Shown here: piece by piece, positions 49,727 through 61,229 of the stretch
Numbering within the stretch: position 1 is the stretch's first letter
Layout: every line of letters begins with the position of its first letter
Source of the DNA: Vigna angularis
Lineage: Eukaryota; Streptophyta; Magnoliopsida; Fabales; Fabaceae
Length of the DNA stretch: 64,000 nucleotides
Reading direction: 5' to 3'
Assembly (NCBI RefSeq): GCF_016808095.1
Contig: NC_068976.1
Coordinates: 16,207,663 to 16,271,662 of the forward strand
Made by a program: the position numbers and the translations under genes
Notes under the pieces: generated by a model
Told to the model about the DNA's origin: nothing
Databases searched by the model: none
What the model saw: the letters and a program-made list of their open reading frames with translations, nothing else

Positions 49727-52080
49727 TTCTTAAGGAAAAAAGATTCCATCCGTGGTGATGATCTATTCATTTTTTTTATCTTCAGCATATATTTTTACCA
49801 TATTTATTTGTGTGACTTGATCTCTTCTGGCTCTAACACTTTTTTTCGCCTTCTTTTCTATGGGTACGGTTAGAAACAAAGACATACTGAAGCTCTGCTT
49901 CGACTGTGAGAGATTGGTCTTAAACAATGGTAGGGAACGGGTTCTAATTTCTAAGATAATGTAATGCTTATTGATGGGATTTTGTTTAAAGAGTCCTAAT
50001 TTAAACATTTCTGCACTATCAATAAGTTGTAGTTCAATGCAATTTCAATTTATTTATGTATTTATGTCATATGCAGCAGCCAGTTTTTTATAGTAGTTTT
50101 GTCCATTCACTAGAGTGACAAATTTTGTGAAAATGTACAAATTATTTTCTTATCATGCTAGGGTTTGAAATTATCGTGCCTGCAATATGCTGTATGATTT
50201 AGTTAGATTCATCTAAATTGAGAAGGATAATAATACTTTGATAACGATCTTTTTACAAAATTTTAACATCGTGTCATATTGGTCCAAAAATTATTTCAAA
50301 TCAAGTGTTAAAATGTTTTCAAATATAATTGTCTAATTGAGAACCATGACTTCTTAGCAGCTTCAATCTTTGACCCACACGAAAGAGAATATGGAAAAAG
50401 AAAAGGTTTCAAACACTCCCAAAAAGAAGGTAAAGAAAAAGCTTTTCGCCGTTCTTGGTCCAAATCGATGACGACATTTGAAGGGTCATCAATTTGACTA
50501 ATCATAATATCTCTCTTTCCATTCAAAGAATACCACAATTTAATATTCTTTTCATCTTATATTTAATGAGTTAAAACAAAAGCAAAAAAACAAAATTTGA
50601 TTAACTAAAATCAAGTAAGATTTGGGATTCGATCTATATTTAAATTTAAATAAATAATGTAGTAGTTAACAATGTGCAGAGTATTAATTAAATAACTTGC
50701 TAATTTTAGCAAAAATAAGGTGAAGTAATGGCCATGATGTGAATTATTAAGTAGGGCCTGGCCTAGGTAAGGTGCCTGTAGGCTCTTAAAAATATCTATA
50801 ATTATTTAACAGAATAATCGGTATTAAAGAGTAAACCAATTTGTTTTCCACAAAAATAAGATTTTCATCATGTCTATTATGACTATCTCTCTTTTCATAT
50901 GAAATCTTTTCTATTGTTCTTTTTTGTTTTCTTTTCCTTTTGTATTATTTAGAGCTATACTTTTTTTCCCCTCTCTTTGATGGAAAAAGAACTTACACCT
51001 TGTTATCTAGAGCTGAAAACATATTTTAAAAAATTAATATGTTGAAAAGAAACATTATATTTCAATTATAATAATTATAGTAATATGTTTTACTAATTTT
51101 AAAAGGCTTGATTTTACTTTTCATTTTAAGGCTAAATAAATAATGGGTTAACCCTGAGATTAAGTATGATTTTTCTATTCGTTTATTCCTTTTTAACCAT
51201 ATATATATATTTGAACACTATTTTATATATTATTCTATTAGAATGAATTTTTCCATAAAATAAAATAGAATTATGCATTTTAGTTTCAGAGAATTCTTAT
51301 TTTACACCTATTTTTTTTATTAATTTTGTTGTTAGTTTTCTACACCTAATGCTTTATGTTGCGTTTTGTTTGAATAGAAAAAAACACTAGAGAAAAATAG
51401 AAATATACTGAAAAATGTGTTGCTTAAATTCACAAAGAAGAAAAGAAAAATAATTTTCTCTTCTTTGGAAGGGTGAAAGGAGTGAGTAAATGGAAATAAA
51501 TAATATAGAGACAAACTTATTTAATTGTATTTTGCTGAAGTAACAAGCAAGTAAGAAGTGACAGTAATCTGCACTCTGCAGAGTCCGAATACTTCCACTT
51601 TATCTGAAAAAGTCACAAAACAGAAGCTATATCCATTTTTTTATGAATTTTCTTTTCAAATTTTAATCATTTCTCGTACTCTGTCCATTTTAAAACTCCT
51701 CAAGGTAATTATTGAACAAAAGAATAGTTGAAAAATATTTTTAGTCTGAAATTAATATAATTAAATGTTATTGATATACATTTACAATATCTTTAATTAA
51801 TTTACGCATAGTTTTATCAGTTTTTAAAGCTAAAGTAATACAATAATAGTAGTTGGTGTTAGTAGTAAGTACATGCACTTATCCTTTTAATATCAATTAT
51901 TGATTTAATTTTATAATATTCTTAAATGCAATAAAACAAAACAAAAAGAGTTTGATTTGCTTTTTTTTTCAAGTTAAAAAATAAAGAATTGTAATAATAC
52001 ATTTGGATTTAAATATAATTCCTTATTTTTCTTACACAGATGAATCATTGTGTTTTGAATCATTGATGATCTTCAGTTGT
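49727..52080. other. METTL4-BZR1 spacer, partly duplicated downstream
   Basis: Contains the METTL4 3' flank and AT-rich DNA without genes. Segments 49865-49960, 50355-50525 and 51900-52080 each have a recognisable diverged counterpart, in the same order and orientation, at about 56490-56585, 58565-58735 and 60060-60250. Confidence 0.7.
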
Positions 52081-52133
52081 GGGTCCCACTCCCATTAATA
52101 ATTAGCTTATCAGAGAAAGCAGTCCACATGGAA
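52081..52133 (+). promoter_or_regulatory. Conserved block upstream of BZR1, with TCP-type and GATA-type motifs
   Basis: A 53-bp block about 330-385 bp upstream of the BZR1 ATG is repeated without a mismatch at 60251-60303. It contains GGTCCCAC, matching the class I TCP consensus GGNCCCAC; AATAATTAG, an AT-rich homeodomain-like site; and CTTATC, a GATA/I-box on the minus strand. Motif matches are seen; binding is inference. Confidence 0.5.
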
Positions 52134-52465
52134 TGCAATACGTCCACGCGTCACATCGCTGATTCCGCTCGGGCCCACTTCACAACCATCGGCAGCGCCG
52201 AACAATCCCAACCGTTCAATCTCTCATCAAATATTAAATCTAACAAAGCTCGCACATCGAACCCACAATCTTCACTGAGCCTTTTCCGCACTGGAACATT
52301 TTCCCCGCCTGAAATTATCTTTATCAGATTCTTCGTTCTTTCACGCATCCAGCGAAGACAATTGGAGAAAAGCGCGATCCTCGTGACTCGTGAACTCGTT
52401 ACGTTACACTCCAATCGGGTTTAAATACCCTGCGACGCGCAAACGCTAGTCACCATCGCCGGAAA

Positions 52466-54405
52466 ATGACATCCGACGGAGCTACTTCGGCTGCGGCGGC
52501 GGCGGCGGCGAGTAGGAGAAAGCCGTCGTGGAGGGAGAGAGAGAATAACCGTAGGAGAGAACGAAGGCGACGAGCGATCGCGGCGAAAATATACTCTGGA
52601 CTTCGAGCTCAGGGGAACTATAACTTGCCGAAGCACTGTGACAACAACGAAGTTCTCAAAGCGCTTTGTGCAGAAGCTGGTTGGTGCGTCGAAGAAGACG
52701 GAACCACATATCGCAAGGTAATAATTCAAATCGAAACCAATCACGTACATTTTACCTGTTACAGCGTTACCGGATCTTACTTTTGAATCTCAATCAAACG
52801 ATCGTTTAAATTTCCGTCCATGCTGCATTGCGAATTTGTAATCAAGAAGTGGAAGCGACGAAGTACAATTACTTATCGTTCTGGTTAAACGGAGATTTCT
52901 AACTTAACTGTCGGATGTTCTGATCCTTAATACTACTGCGTAAATGCGGAAAATTTTATAAGGAGTGATAAGTCTCTGCTTGTTGATGTACTAAAACTGA
53001 TCGAACTTTGATGCTCTAGTTGTGTGTAAGATGTTGGAATTAGCAGTAGATAATCTTAATTGTGAATGGAAAAAAAATGAATTGTGTGTGCACAGATATT
53101 AATGTATGATTTTTTTCATCTCCTGAGATTACTGGAGTTTTGTTCACTTTAGTTTCTTATTATTTATATCTATTTTAATTTATTTCAGATGAAAAATATT
53201 CTTTGCAATCTCTGTCATGATGTTGGAAAAATAGTTGAAACTTGTAAAATGTTTCTTTTTATCTGAAGAATAACTTATTATTTTAAGATAAAAATAATTT
53301 ATTTTTATAATTATGAAAACTTGTTATTTATAATAATTTTTTCAAATGTAATTCACCCCTATAAATGCTTTCCTCTTATGTAACAAGTGATAGCTCCCAG
53401 AGAAAATTAATTATCTTTAAGTTAAAATCATTTTTCGGTAATTTTAAAAAAACTTATTCTAAATATTATTGAAATAAATTTATTTCTGCTTCGATTTCAT
53501 ACACACCCGGTGTCAATGTGATTTTGTCATCAACAGCTTAGACTTGTAGAGTTTCTCACTTTGAACACTAAGTTGTTGGTGTTAATCTGAACAATTTGTG
53601 ACAGAATGATATGAACTTATGATTTTCTCTTCACTCTGCAAACTCTTAATTGTTGGTGTTAATGAGATTGATTTGCAATGATAACGTAGTTTGTGTTTTG
53701 GGTGAACAGGGTTCCAAACCACCTCTGGCCAATGGTGCAGGGATCTCCATGAGAAACATTCTCTTTTCTTCTTCACAGAATCCAAGTCCGTTTTCTTCGT
53801 CGCATCCCAGCCCAATTCCTTCATACCAAGTGAGTCCTTCTTCCTCCTCTTTCCCAAGCCCGTTTCGGTTAGATGTGGATAAGGACAATGTATCAAACCT
53901 CATTCCATACATTCGCAATGCCTCTCTGTCTCTTCCTCCTCTGAGGATATCAAACAGTGCCCCTGTGACGCCGCCTCTGTCATCACCTACGTCAAGAAAT
54001 CCAAAACCAATTCCTACATGGGAGTCCATTGCCAAAGAATCTATGACCTCCTTCAACTACCCTCTCTTTGCAGCTTCTGCTCCTGCTAGCCCCACGCACC
54101 GTCACCTTTACACCCCTGCCACTATTCCAGAGTGTGACGAGTCTGATACTTCCACCTGTGAATCTAGCCAGTGGGTGAAATTTCAAGCATTTGCTCCTTC
54201 TGCATCTGTGTTTCCAACTTCTCCAACCTTCAATCTTGTTAAACCTGTGGTTCCTCCCGGTGTGCCTGATAACTCAATCCAAGAGATGAGGACGAGTTCA
54301 GAAGAGATTGGAGTACAGGTAATGCCTTGGGTTGGTGAAAGAATTCATGAAGTGGCATTGGATGATTTGGAACTCACTCTTGGAAGCGGGAAGGTGCGGA
54401 GTTAG
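52466..54405 (+). CDS. BZR1: BZR1/BES1 brassinosteroid-responsive transcription factor, 2 exons
   Basis: Exons 52466-52717 and 53710-54405 encode 315 aa (Arabidopsis BZR1 is about 336). The ~1-kb intron is GT-AG, phase 0. The N-terminus MTSDGATS and an alanine run encoded by (GCG)n precede the DNA-binding region: basic [14 protein letters not shown] at 23-36, then a conserved helix block to about residue 84. This plant-specific bHLH-like domain binds BRRE and E-box sites. A Ser/Pro-rich middle offers GSK3 (BIN2) phosphorylation sites. The 14-3-3-type motif RISNSAP is at 163-169. A PEST-like segment [15 protein letters not shown] is at 219-233. The EAR-type repression motif LELTL is at 304-308. 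It acts in the nucleus at the end of the brassinosteroid pathway. BES1 and BZR1 are close paralogues and I cannot separate them; an upstream CCAAT (52411) and TTTAAATA (52420) are visible. Confidence 0.94.
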
Positions 54406-55388
54406 GCTGCTAGCAGAATTATCTCATATGGGTTAAGTGAAAATGAGATCACAGGAGTTTTTTGCTGGTTGGTTATTGCTCAACCTGGTGTTAGAGATGG
54501 AGTTAATAGCTACCTCATCCAGAGTCGTTGGTGAAAGCAGTTTATCGGGAAGAGACTGGAGTTATTATTGGGAACTGGATTTATCTGATGCTGTGGGCAT
54601 TTTATGGAGAAAATGATCTCCTTCCATCCATGGCTTGGGTAAAATGTAGAAATGAGAATTTCACCTCCTCCCTTCGTGGTTAAATCAGCTATTGTTCAAA
54701 AAGGCTCATCAAGCCTATGTGCTAAGTGTTAGGTGCTGTGGGTGATTTGAAATTGAAATTTCAGGTTTTATCAAGTTTATTGTCTGTCAAAAGCTCACAA
54801 GACCTGCTTATTTGTAATGTTACATTTAAATTTTGTTGTTCTTCTTTATGTTCTTGTTGTTCTTTGTATCAAATAGTTTGTATGTTATTTTTATTTTTGC
54901 CGACAGGTTTTGTAGTTAGTGCAAAGTCAACAATTGGCTCTATCGTCCTTCTACCTTATTGACCCCTTTGATAAGTTCATGAGCTCAAAGCGGCATGAAC
55001 TATGGTATTCAATATGGAATTGACACTAGTCTATACTAATGAAGTCATGTGGTACTTTGGGGTGTTGTTCCCTGGTTAGCGGATTGTATAATATGTGATG
55101 AGTTGTGCAGGAGATGTCTTTGGAAAGAAAGGCAAAGTTCCATTAATGTGCCTTGGGTTTGCTGTAATATTCTCCTTCTGATTTTTCAATTCAGAATGTT
55201 CCTAATGTAGTCTTGGGTTATTTATTTGTTACTTTTAAGTTTTATTTTATTATCATATAATTTACGGTGATTCGGGATGTGTTGGTAGTTTGGATCTTTT
55301 TTGGTTGGGTCTTTCTTCCTTTGCAGCCTAGTTCCTAGCCCTTGAGGGTGTATAATAGCCAAATATTTCGATTGGCCTTACTTTCCTG
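54406..55388. other. BZR1 3' flank, no gene seen
   Basis: Probably includes the BZR1 3' UTR. Composition is less AT-rich than deep intergenic DNA. A 78-codon open frame at 54726-54962 has no recognisable domain and is not called. Confidence 0.5.
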
Positions 55389-55550
55389 CAACAAAGCACA
55401 TTTGATGAGGAGGATACACCGGAAAATGTTGTTCAAGTTATATATGTTGAGATCATTGATCTTGAATTGGAACCTGCGAATCCTTTTTGGCTAGTATCAT
55501 ATGCAGAGCAGAACCTATTGGATGTCTGCAACGAAGAACAGAAGATGTAG
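55389..55550 (+). pseudogene. Possible orphan exon fragment, unidentified
   Basis: A 53-codon open stretch ending in TAG (55548-55550) has acidic, protein-like composition (FDEEDTPENVV, then EIIDLELEPANPFW and SYAEQNLLDVCNEEQ). It has no ATG start in frame and lies between BZR1 and the METTL4 fragment. I do not recognise the family. It could be a captured exon piece or chance. Confidence 0.25.
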
Positions 55551-55869
55551 ATCCTCATGGTACCTATAAACTATGGCAACTGTCGGAATCTCTTTAAACA
55601 CTCATGGGTGATGACGCAGCCTGTGCCAGTTCATCGACTGTCTTGTTAAATTTACCGTGATGATAATTGGTATGTGTTTCCTTTCCTGTGTTTGCATTGA
55701 CTCATCTTTTCCCGCAAGGAATTGTTTTTCTTTGTTTATCAGTGATTTAAACTTATAATATTGATTGCAACGGTAGTGTGCAACGACTCTCCCTTATATT
55801 TTTTAATAATGAAGATCCTTTGGCTCCGAGATGCATTGGTTTAAACTATTAACTCCTAATCCAAAGGTG

Positions 55870-56590
55870 TGCATCTTACTTGATATAATATTTTTTTGTT
55901 GTCATTTATGGAAGACTGATCTCGTACAGATTGGCAATCTCATTCCAGGAAATGGTTACATATAAAACTTAATACTCAATTTCAATTATTTTTATGTCTT
56001 GATAGGCAATCTCATTCACTTAATACTCAATCTCATTCCATGTGCGAACCTTCTCATGTATAATTTGCTAGAGAAATTGTGGCTGGATGGATTGCCTGCG
56101 CAAATGAACCAATTAGCTTTCAAGATTCTGGGTTTGTTAGGTGAGACTCAAGAGAGAAAAAAAACTTATTTTATAAATTAAATTATTTTTTTGCTTACTT
56201 CATTTGAATGATTTTTCATTAACTTTAATCAAATTGGATTTTTAATTAAAATATATGCTAATTTTAACTTCGAAGAGAAATTTTTTTTTTTTTTTCATTT
56301 TACTTTTTAAAAGTTTTTTTAAGAAATTTCTTCGAAATAAATCCTTTGTCAGAAAGGTGCATCAATGATTCTTCAGAAAAGAGATTCCGTGCTTGGTGAT
56401 CTCTTGTCATTTATGAATTTTCCAGTGTCCATTTCTCTGCCCTACTTTATTCATTTTCTTCTCTGTGCATGAGTAACTTTGGTTTCTTAGCAAGGGAAGA
56501 AACCAAAATATACTGAAGCTTTGCTTCGACTGTCAGATGGTGCCTTTAAACATTGGCAGTGACTTCTAATTTCTTGGATAGGTAATTATT
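55870..56590 (+). pseudogene. METTL4 3' fragment, duplicated and deleted
   Basis: Positions 55870-55990 match the end of METTL4 intron 3, exon 4 and the start of intron 4 (GAAGACTGATCTCGTACAG against GAAGTCTGATCTGGGACAG). At about 56036-56120 the match jumps to exon 9 (TTTGCTAGAGAAATTGTGGC and TTTCAAGATTCTGGG). The METTL4 3' flank continues at 56355-56400 and 56490-56585 (TACTGAAGCTTTGCTTCGACTGT). Exons 5-8, with the DPPW catalytic motif, are missing. About 56190-56340 is an extra insertion. It cannot encode an enzyme. Confidence 0.88.
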
Positions 56591-57254
56591 ATTATTATTA
56601 ATATTATTATTATTATTGTTGTTGTTTTTGTTGTTTTTTTTGTCAAATATCTGTTTGCAAGAATTAAACCAGAGTTTTGTTGTAGGAAACAAATTATATA
56701 GAAGAAGGAATTTCTAACAATGCATTAAATTATTGTATCTTGTGGCAAACTTCTTACATCTTTTGTGTGTATTACTTTAACTGATATTTTACGATTTGAT
56801 TTTTTTTTTGTTGCTGAAATCTTTTATGATTAGATTTCTTTTTTGTCCAAATCTTTTATGATTGAATGGTCTGAGGAATTATCATGTGTTGGAGGTTCTT
56901 TACCCATTTGTGTGTCTGTTGTTGGTTCCAGCTTAACTTAAAAATAATTTTGTATTCCCGTATTGATTTAAATTTTTAATAATGCAAAAGGAAAATCCAC
57001 CGAAAGCGATTTCCGTACTGTATCATCTTTCAGACAAATTTTGTAAAAATAGTTTGGTTCTTAAACTTACTCAGTTCGATACATTCATAACATAATTTAA
57101 ATATTACATAAATTACTTATTACAATAAAATAGTTAATAATTAATTAAAAATAAAGCATAATAGCTTAGTTTTCTTTTATCATGTATTTAATATATTGTT
57201 CGTTTATAACAATGTTATAATGTTTAATATGATCATTAAGTAAAAAGTAAGACT

Positions 57255-57260
<6 letters not shown>

Positions 57261-57348
<88 letters not shown>
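57261..57348. repeat. (AT)n microsatellite
   Basis: AT dinucleotide tract of about 88 bp. Confidence 0.95.
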
Positions 57349-57352
<4 letters not shown>

Positions 57353-58749
57353 GTGTTGATTTCATCAGTGTCCATTATTAAATCGGCTTAAAGATCTGTA
57401 GATATAAATATAGAAATAAACTTAAATCTATCACTAATAGTCTAATATAAGAATATAAAGTGTCATTTTTGTCGTTGATGAATATAATCAAGTTTTCCTG
57501 AGAATTAAATTCTTTTAGGAATTGTCAGAATTCTTGTAAGTGGTATAGTGATAAGAATGACAAAATTCTTCACTTACTTATAATGGATTTTTTTTATAAC
57601 CCTTTTGAGTAATAATTACTTTTTGTTTATTCCTTCTCTTATAGGGTTTGTTCTTCTTAAATGGTTCAACTATCAACCTCTTGTTGTTTAAGTTATGATC
57701 CATGATTTGTTAAAAAATGTAGGAAAATAAGACCAGTACACATGCTTAAATATTGTTCCAAAACTTCATTTACAATTTATTACCCTCAAATAAAGGTGGA
57801 AGTTTCAATACTTAAAATTTCTTAATCCAAACAATTTTATTTTTACCTTCATTTCTCTTTAGATCCATTTTCATTTTTTGAGTTTCATCCTCCAATTCAA
57901 ACACAAGCTTAATCTTCAACGTAAGAAACAATATGATCTCTATAAATTAGAGGACAATGAAGTGTTTTTAATATTTTTATATTTATTTTATCCTCTATTA
58001 TCACCAAGTAATTAGTTTAAGATTTGAATTTCTCAAGATTTTTTTCGCTAGTAAGAAGAAAGTTGAGAAGTACTATTTGAGTAGCAAAACAATACGTTTA
58101 TTTTATGACACTTGAAATTTGACTTATCTATTTTTTAAACTCTTGAAAGCAATGGTATAAATTGAGAAAATACCCCGAATATAGTACTATTAAGAGAAAT
58201 TCATTTGTTCTTAATATCATGTTTCAATTGGTAAAAATACATAATTTATTATTTGTATGGGTGATATGGAGTTAATGATATAGACTCACATATCGCTCAT
58301 AAATGACAGTATTATCATGATTATACAGTAAATCATTATTGCACGAGTTCGAATAAAAGAGTTTAATATCAATCATCTCAAAATTAATATCACACTAAAT
58401 GTATCATCAAGCTTAAGTATTGTATTGATTTATATTTTAATTACTCAAAAAGCTAGTCAAAGTTTTATAAACTTTGTCAAAAATATCAATTCAAATATAT
58501 AATCAACTTACAAAAATGACATTATATTTATCCTATCCCCCACACGTCAACATAACATATCTTTTTTAGGTTCAATCTTTGACCCACTAAAGAGAATATG
58601 GAAAAAGAAAAAGTTCCAAACACTTCCAAAAAGAAAGAAGATAAAAGAAAACCTTTTCGCCGTTTTTAGTCCAAAACGATGACCACACTTTGAAGGGTCA
58701 TCAAAATTTTACAACATAATATCTATTTTCAATCAAATAACAATATACT

Positions 58750-59074
58750 TGTGACACTCGGTCACTGACAAGGGTAGGAAGTGATTGTCGATGCAAGAGA
58801 CACGAAGTATAAGGGGCAAAAACAATGAGCGACTTCTAGTAGGTTTCTAGTGAAAGGGACACATGGATGAATCGAACATATACCAGAATGAGAGGTATCT
58901 AGAAACTGTATAGGTATGAGACTATACAGTTGAAGGATAGCTGAGTAATTTAGGGATGAGTGACTTTCTGGAAAGTTTTTTCAGAAAGTGTGCGAGTAAG
59001 GACAAAACATTGGAAAGTCTTGTGTTAATGTGTGGAGACACTCAATATTTCCTGGAAGTTGTCGGAGCGTTACA
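58750..59074. repeat. Possible solo-LTR-like insertion
   Basis: A ~325-bp GC-richer stretch inside AT-rich DNA starts TGTGACACTCGG and ends GGAGCGTTACA, with TG...CA ends typical of LTRs. It interrupts the duplicated spacer just after the 58735 match. No target-site duplication could be found, so the call is weak. Confidence 0.3.
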
Positions 59075-59453
59075 AATTATTTTTTAAGCAAGATATGTAA
59101 GGTGTTCGTTGGCTCTTAAAAAATGCTAGTAATATTTTAAAATAAATTAAGAATTGTAAATATTTAATAAGTAAATGATATTGGGTTATAAAGTGTAACG
59201 AAATATGTCTTTTAAACAATAAAAATAACATAAAACTTCTACTTTTATCGAGCATTACTATCCTAACTTATAATATTATCTATTCTAGTAATATATATTA
59301 AATTTGTCTTTTTTTTAAACAACAAAATTTACATAAAAATTCTATCTCTATCGAAAATTATTATCCTAATTCAAAAGACATTTAGATGAAATTTCTCAAA
59401 ATCAAGAATATAATTAATATGTTATCTAATAAGATGATTTAACAAATACTGAC

Positions 59454-59520
59454 CACTACAAAACAACTTTCTTATAGTGGAGGTTATTTTCTAGTTATAA
59501 AAACCTCTGCAAACTAACAT
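59454..59520 (+). mobile_element. Candidate CACTA (En/Spm-like) transposon terminus
   Basis: CACTACAAAACAACTTTC, followed by TTATAGTGGAGG and AAAACCTCTGC, resembles the terminal and subterminal sequence of plant CACTA elements. No matching opposite end or transposase was found, so this is a terminus or fragment only. Confidence 0.4.
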
Positions 59521-60059
59521 ATTTTAGAAGAATTTTAGTAGATTGTCTAAATGACAATAATAGTAGGAGTGAGAAAGAAATAAAGGTCTGAGAGAGAAAA
59601 ACTGAAGAAAATAGAAAAGAAAAACGCAGAAAGAATGTACTAAAAAAAGAAGAAAAGAAATATAAAATTAATTTAAAACAAAACAAAAAAAACTTACTTA
59701 TATAGAAACTTCTTCGTATAGTCTTTAATGTCTTTTTAATTGTGTAGTTCAATACTAATGAGATGAATGACAATACCAATTTTGAAAAATATGGAAAAAA
59801 ATGAAATATATAGAAAAAATAAAAATATACAATAAATGAAGAATTTTCTTCTTAGAGAATATATTTATTGATGGATTTTTTAAAAAATAGATACTTACAA
59901 CATTCACGTCTTAAAAAAAATATATTACGTATAATAGTTCGATTAATTGAAATTTAATATTTTAATTATTATTATTTTATTAATTGTAAAAGGAATGACT
60001 CTAATGTTTATTTTCTAAACACGAATTTGTTATAACTCATCCTTATAATATAAATTATT
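59521..60059. other. Intergenic, no gene seen
   Basis: AT-rich. It may include the interior of the CACTA-like fragment. Nothing else recognised. Confidence 0.5.
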
Positions 60060-60400
60060 GATTTAATTTTATAATATTCTTAAATGTAAAGAAAAAAAAA
60101 GCAGTTTCATTTGTTTTTTTTTTCAAGTTGAAAGAATAAATAATTCTACAATACCTTTGGGATTGAAATGTGATTGTTCATTTTTCTCACACAGATGAAT
60201 CATTGCGTTCTGAATCATTGCGTTTTGAATCATTGATGATCTTCAGCTATGGGTCCCACTCCCATTAATAATTAGCTTATCAGAGAAAGCAGTCCACATG
60301 GAACGCGACGCGCCCACGCGTCGCATCGCTCACTCTCCGAAAGATCTCAAACGTCAATTTCTTATCTCACCCTAAATCCTGCAACGCACAGACGTCGACC
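60060..60400 (+). repeat. Second copy of the BZR1 upstream region, without a gene
   Basis: Matches 51900-52290, with the order ATAATATTCTTAAATG, TTTTTTTTTCAAGTT, CACAGATGAATCATTG, then the identical 53-bp block 60251-60303, then CCACGCGTC. The similarity fades near 60400. A GAATCATTGCGTT unit is duplicated at about 60197-60230. No BZR1 coding sequence follows, so this is an orphan promoter copy. Confidence 0.88.
60251..60303 (+). promoter_or_regulatory. Orphan copy of the conserved BZR1-upstream block
   Basis: Identical over 53 bp to 52081-52133, including GGTCCCAC and CTTATC, while the adjoining sequence differs at many positions. There is no gene directly downstream. Confidence 0.45.
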
Positions 60401-61229
60401 TCACAGTCACAGATGCGACTCTTACCACAAGAATATTCCTCCCAGTCTCTCTCCGGCAGCATTTCTGACCCTTGGATACATCTCACGGTTGAAAAATGTG
60501 TTCTCTCTTTGAAACTGGTATAAAAGGCAGAAATTATTACATACAAATATATTAAGAATATATTATAAAATAGTGTACATTAAATTTTGTTTTCATGTTA
60601 AAAAGTTGTGTTAAGGATATCTAATATATTGAAATACACTTTTCTCAACAATTATACAACGAAAACAAGAAAAGTCAGAATTTAAAAGAATTAATAACAA
60701 ACAACTAATTAAATTACATTTTCTTTCAACATAAAATTCAAAACTTTTTAATTGAAATGAATCTCCTAACTCAAGAGTTAGTTTCATATGTAAATGTGTA
60801 AATTATAAATAAAATTGATAATGACTAAAACATACATTTTTAATTTGAATAAATAAACATGACGTGATTAAACATGCAAAAACAAATTGTTTTCATGTTT
60901 TTTTTTTTCAAATTTTCTGAATAAGAGAAGACAATGTATTTTATTTGTAGAATAAACAAGAAAAAATATGTATCAGTCCTTTGAAAGATTAAATATTAGT
61001 TATTGGAGAAGGATTTAGAAGTCAATTTACTAAAAAAGCAAGCAACTTAAATTATAAATTTACAATATACATCGGATGAGATTAATTTTAAAATCTCAAT
61101 TCATAAAATTCAATGTTATAAAACAGAGAATCTTATGTAGTAACTCTGAATTATAAATATACCTAGTACCGAAAACACATGATAAAAAAGAATAAAATTA
61201 ATGTTGTTTTGGATTGAGCTATTTTGGAT
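60401..61229. other. Intergenic, no gene seen
   Basis: AT-rich DNA between the orphan promoter copy and the copia remnant. No copia LTR, PBS or gag was recognised here, so the copia element is 5'-truncated or continues beyond recognition. Confidence 0.55.

Larger units (their letters stand above)
56591..59453. other. Duplicated, expanded METTL4-BZR1 spacer
   Basis: No gene. It holds the (AT)n tract at 57261-57348, the diverged copy of 50355-50525 at 58565-58735 (shared TCAATCTTTGACCCAC, AGAGAATATGGAAAAAGAAA, TTTGAAGGGTCATCAA), and an LTR-like stretch at 58750-59074. The intervening sequence does not match the first copy, so it has grown by insertion. Confidence 0.65.

Noticed and set aside
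52077..52424. 115-codon open frame just upstream of BZR1
   Set aside because: It covers the promoter block and leader and uses a non-ATG start. The duplicated copy of this region at 60.25 kb diverges through the same span, so there is no sign of coding constraint.
54726..54962. 78-codon open frame after BZR1
   Set aside because: Uses a non-ATG start, is Cys/Leu/Ser-rich from T-rich DNA, and lies in the probable 3' flank. No family resemblance.
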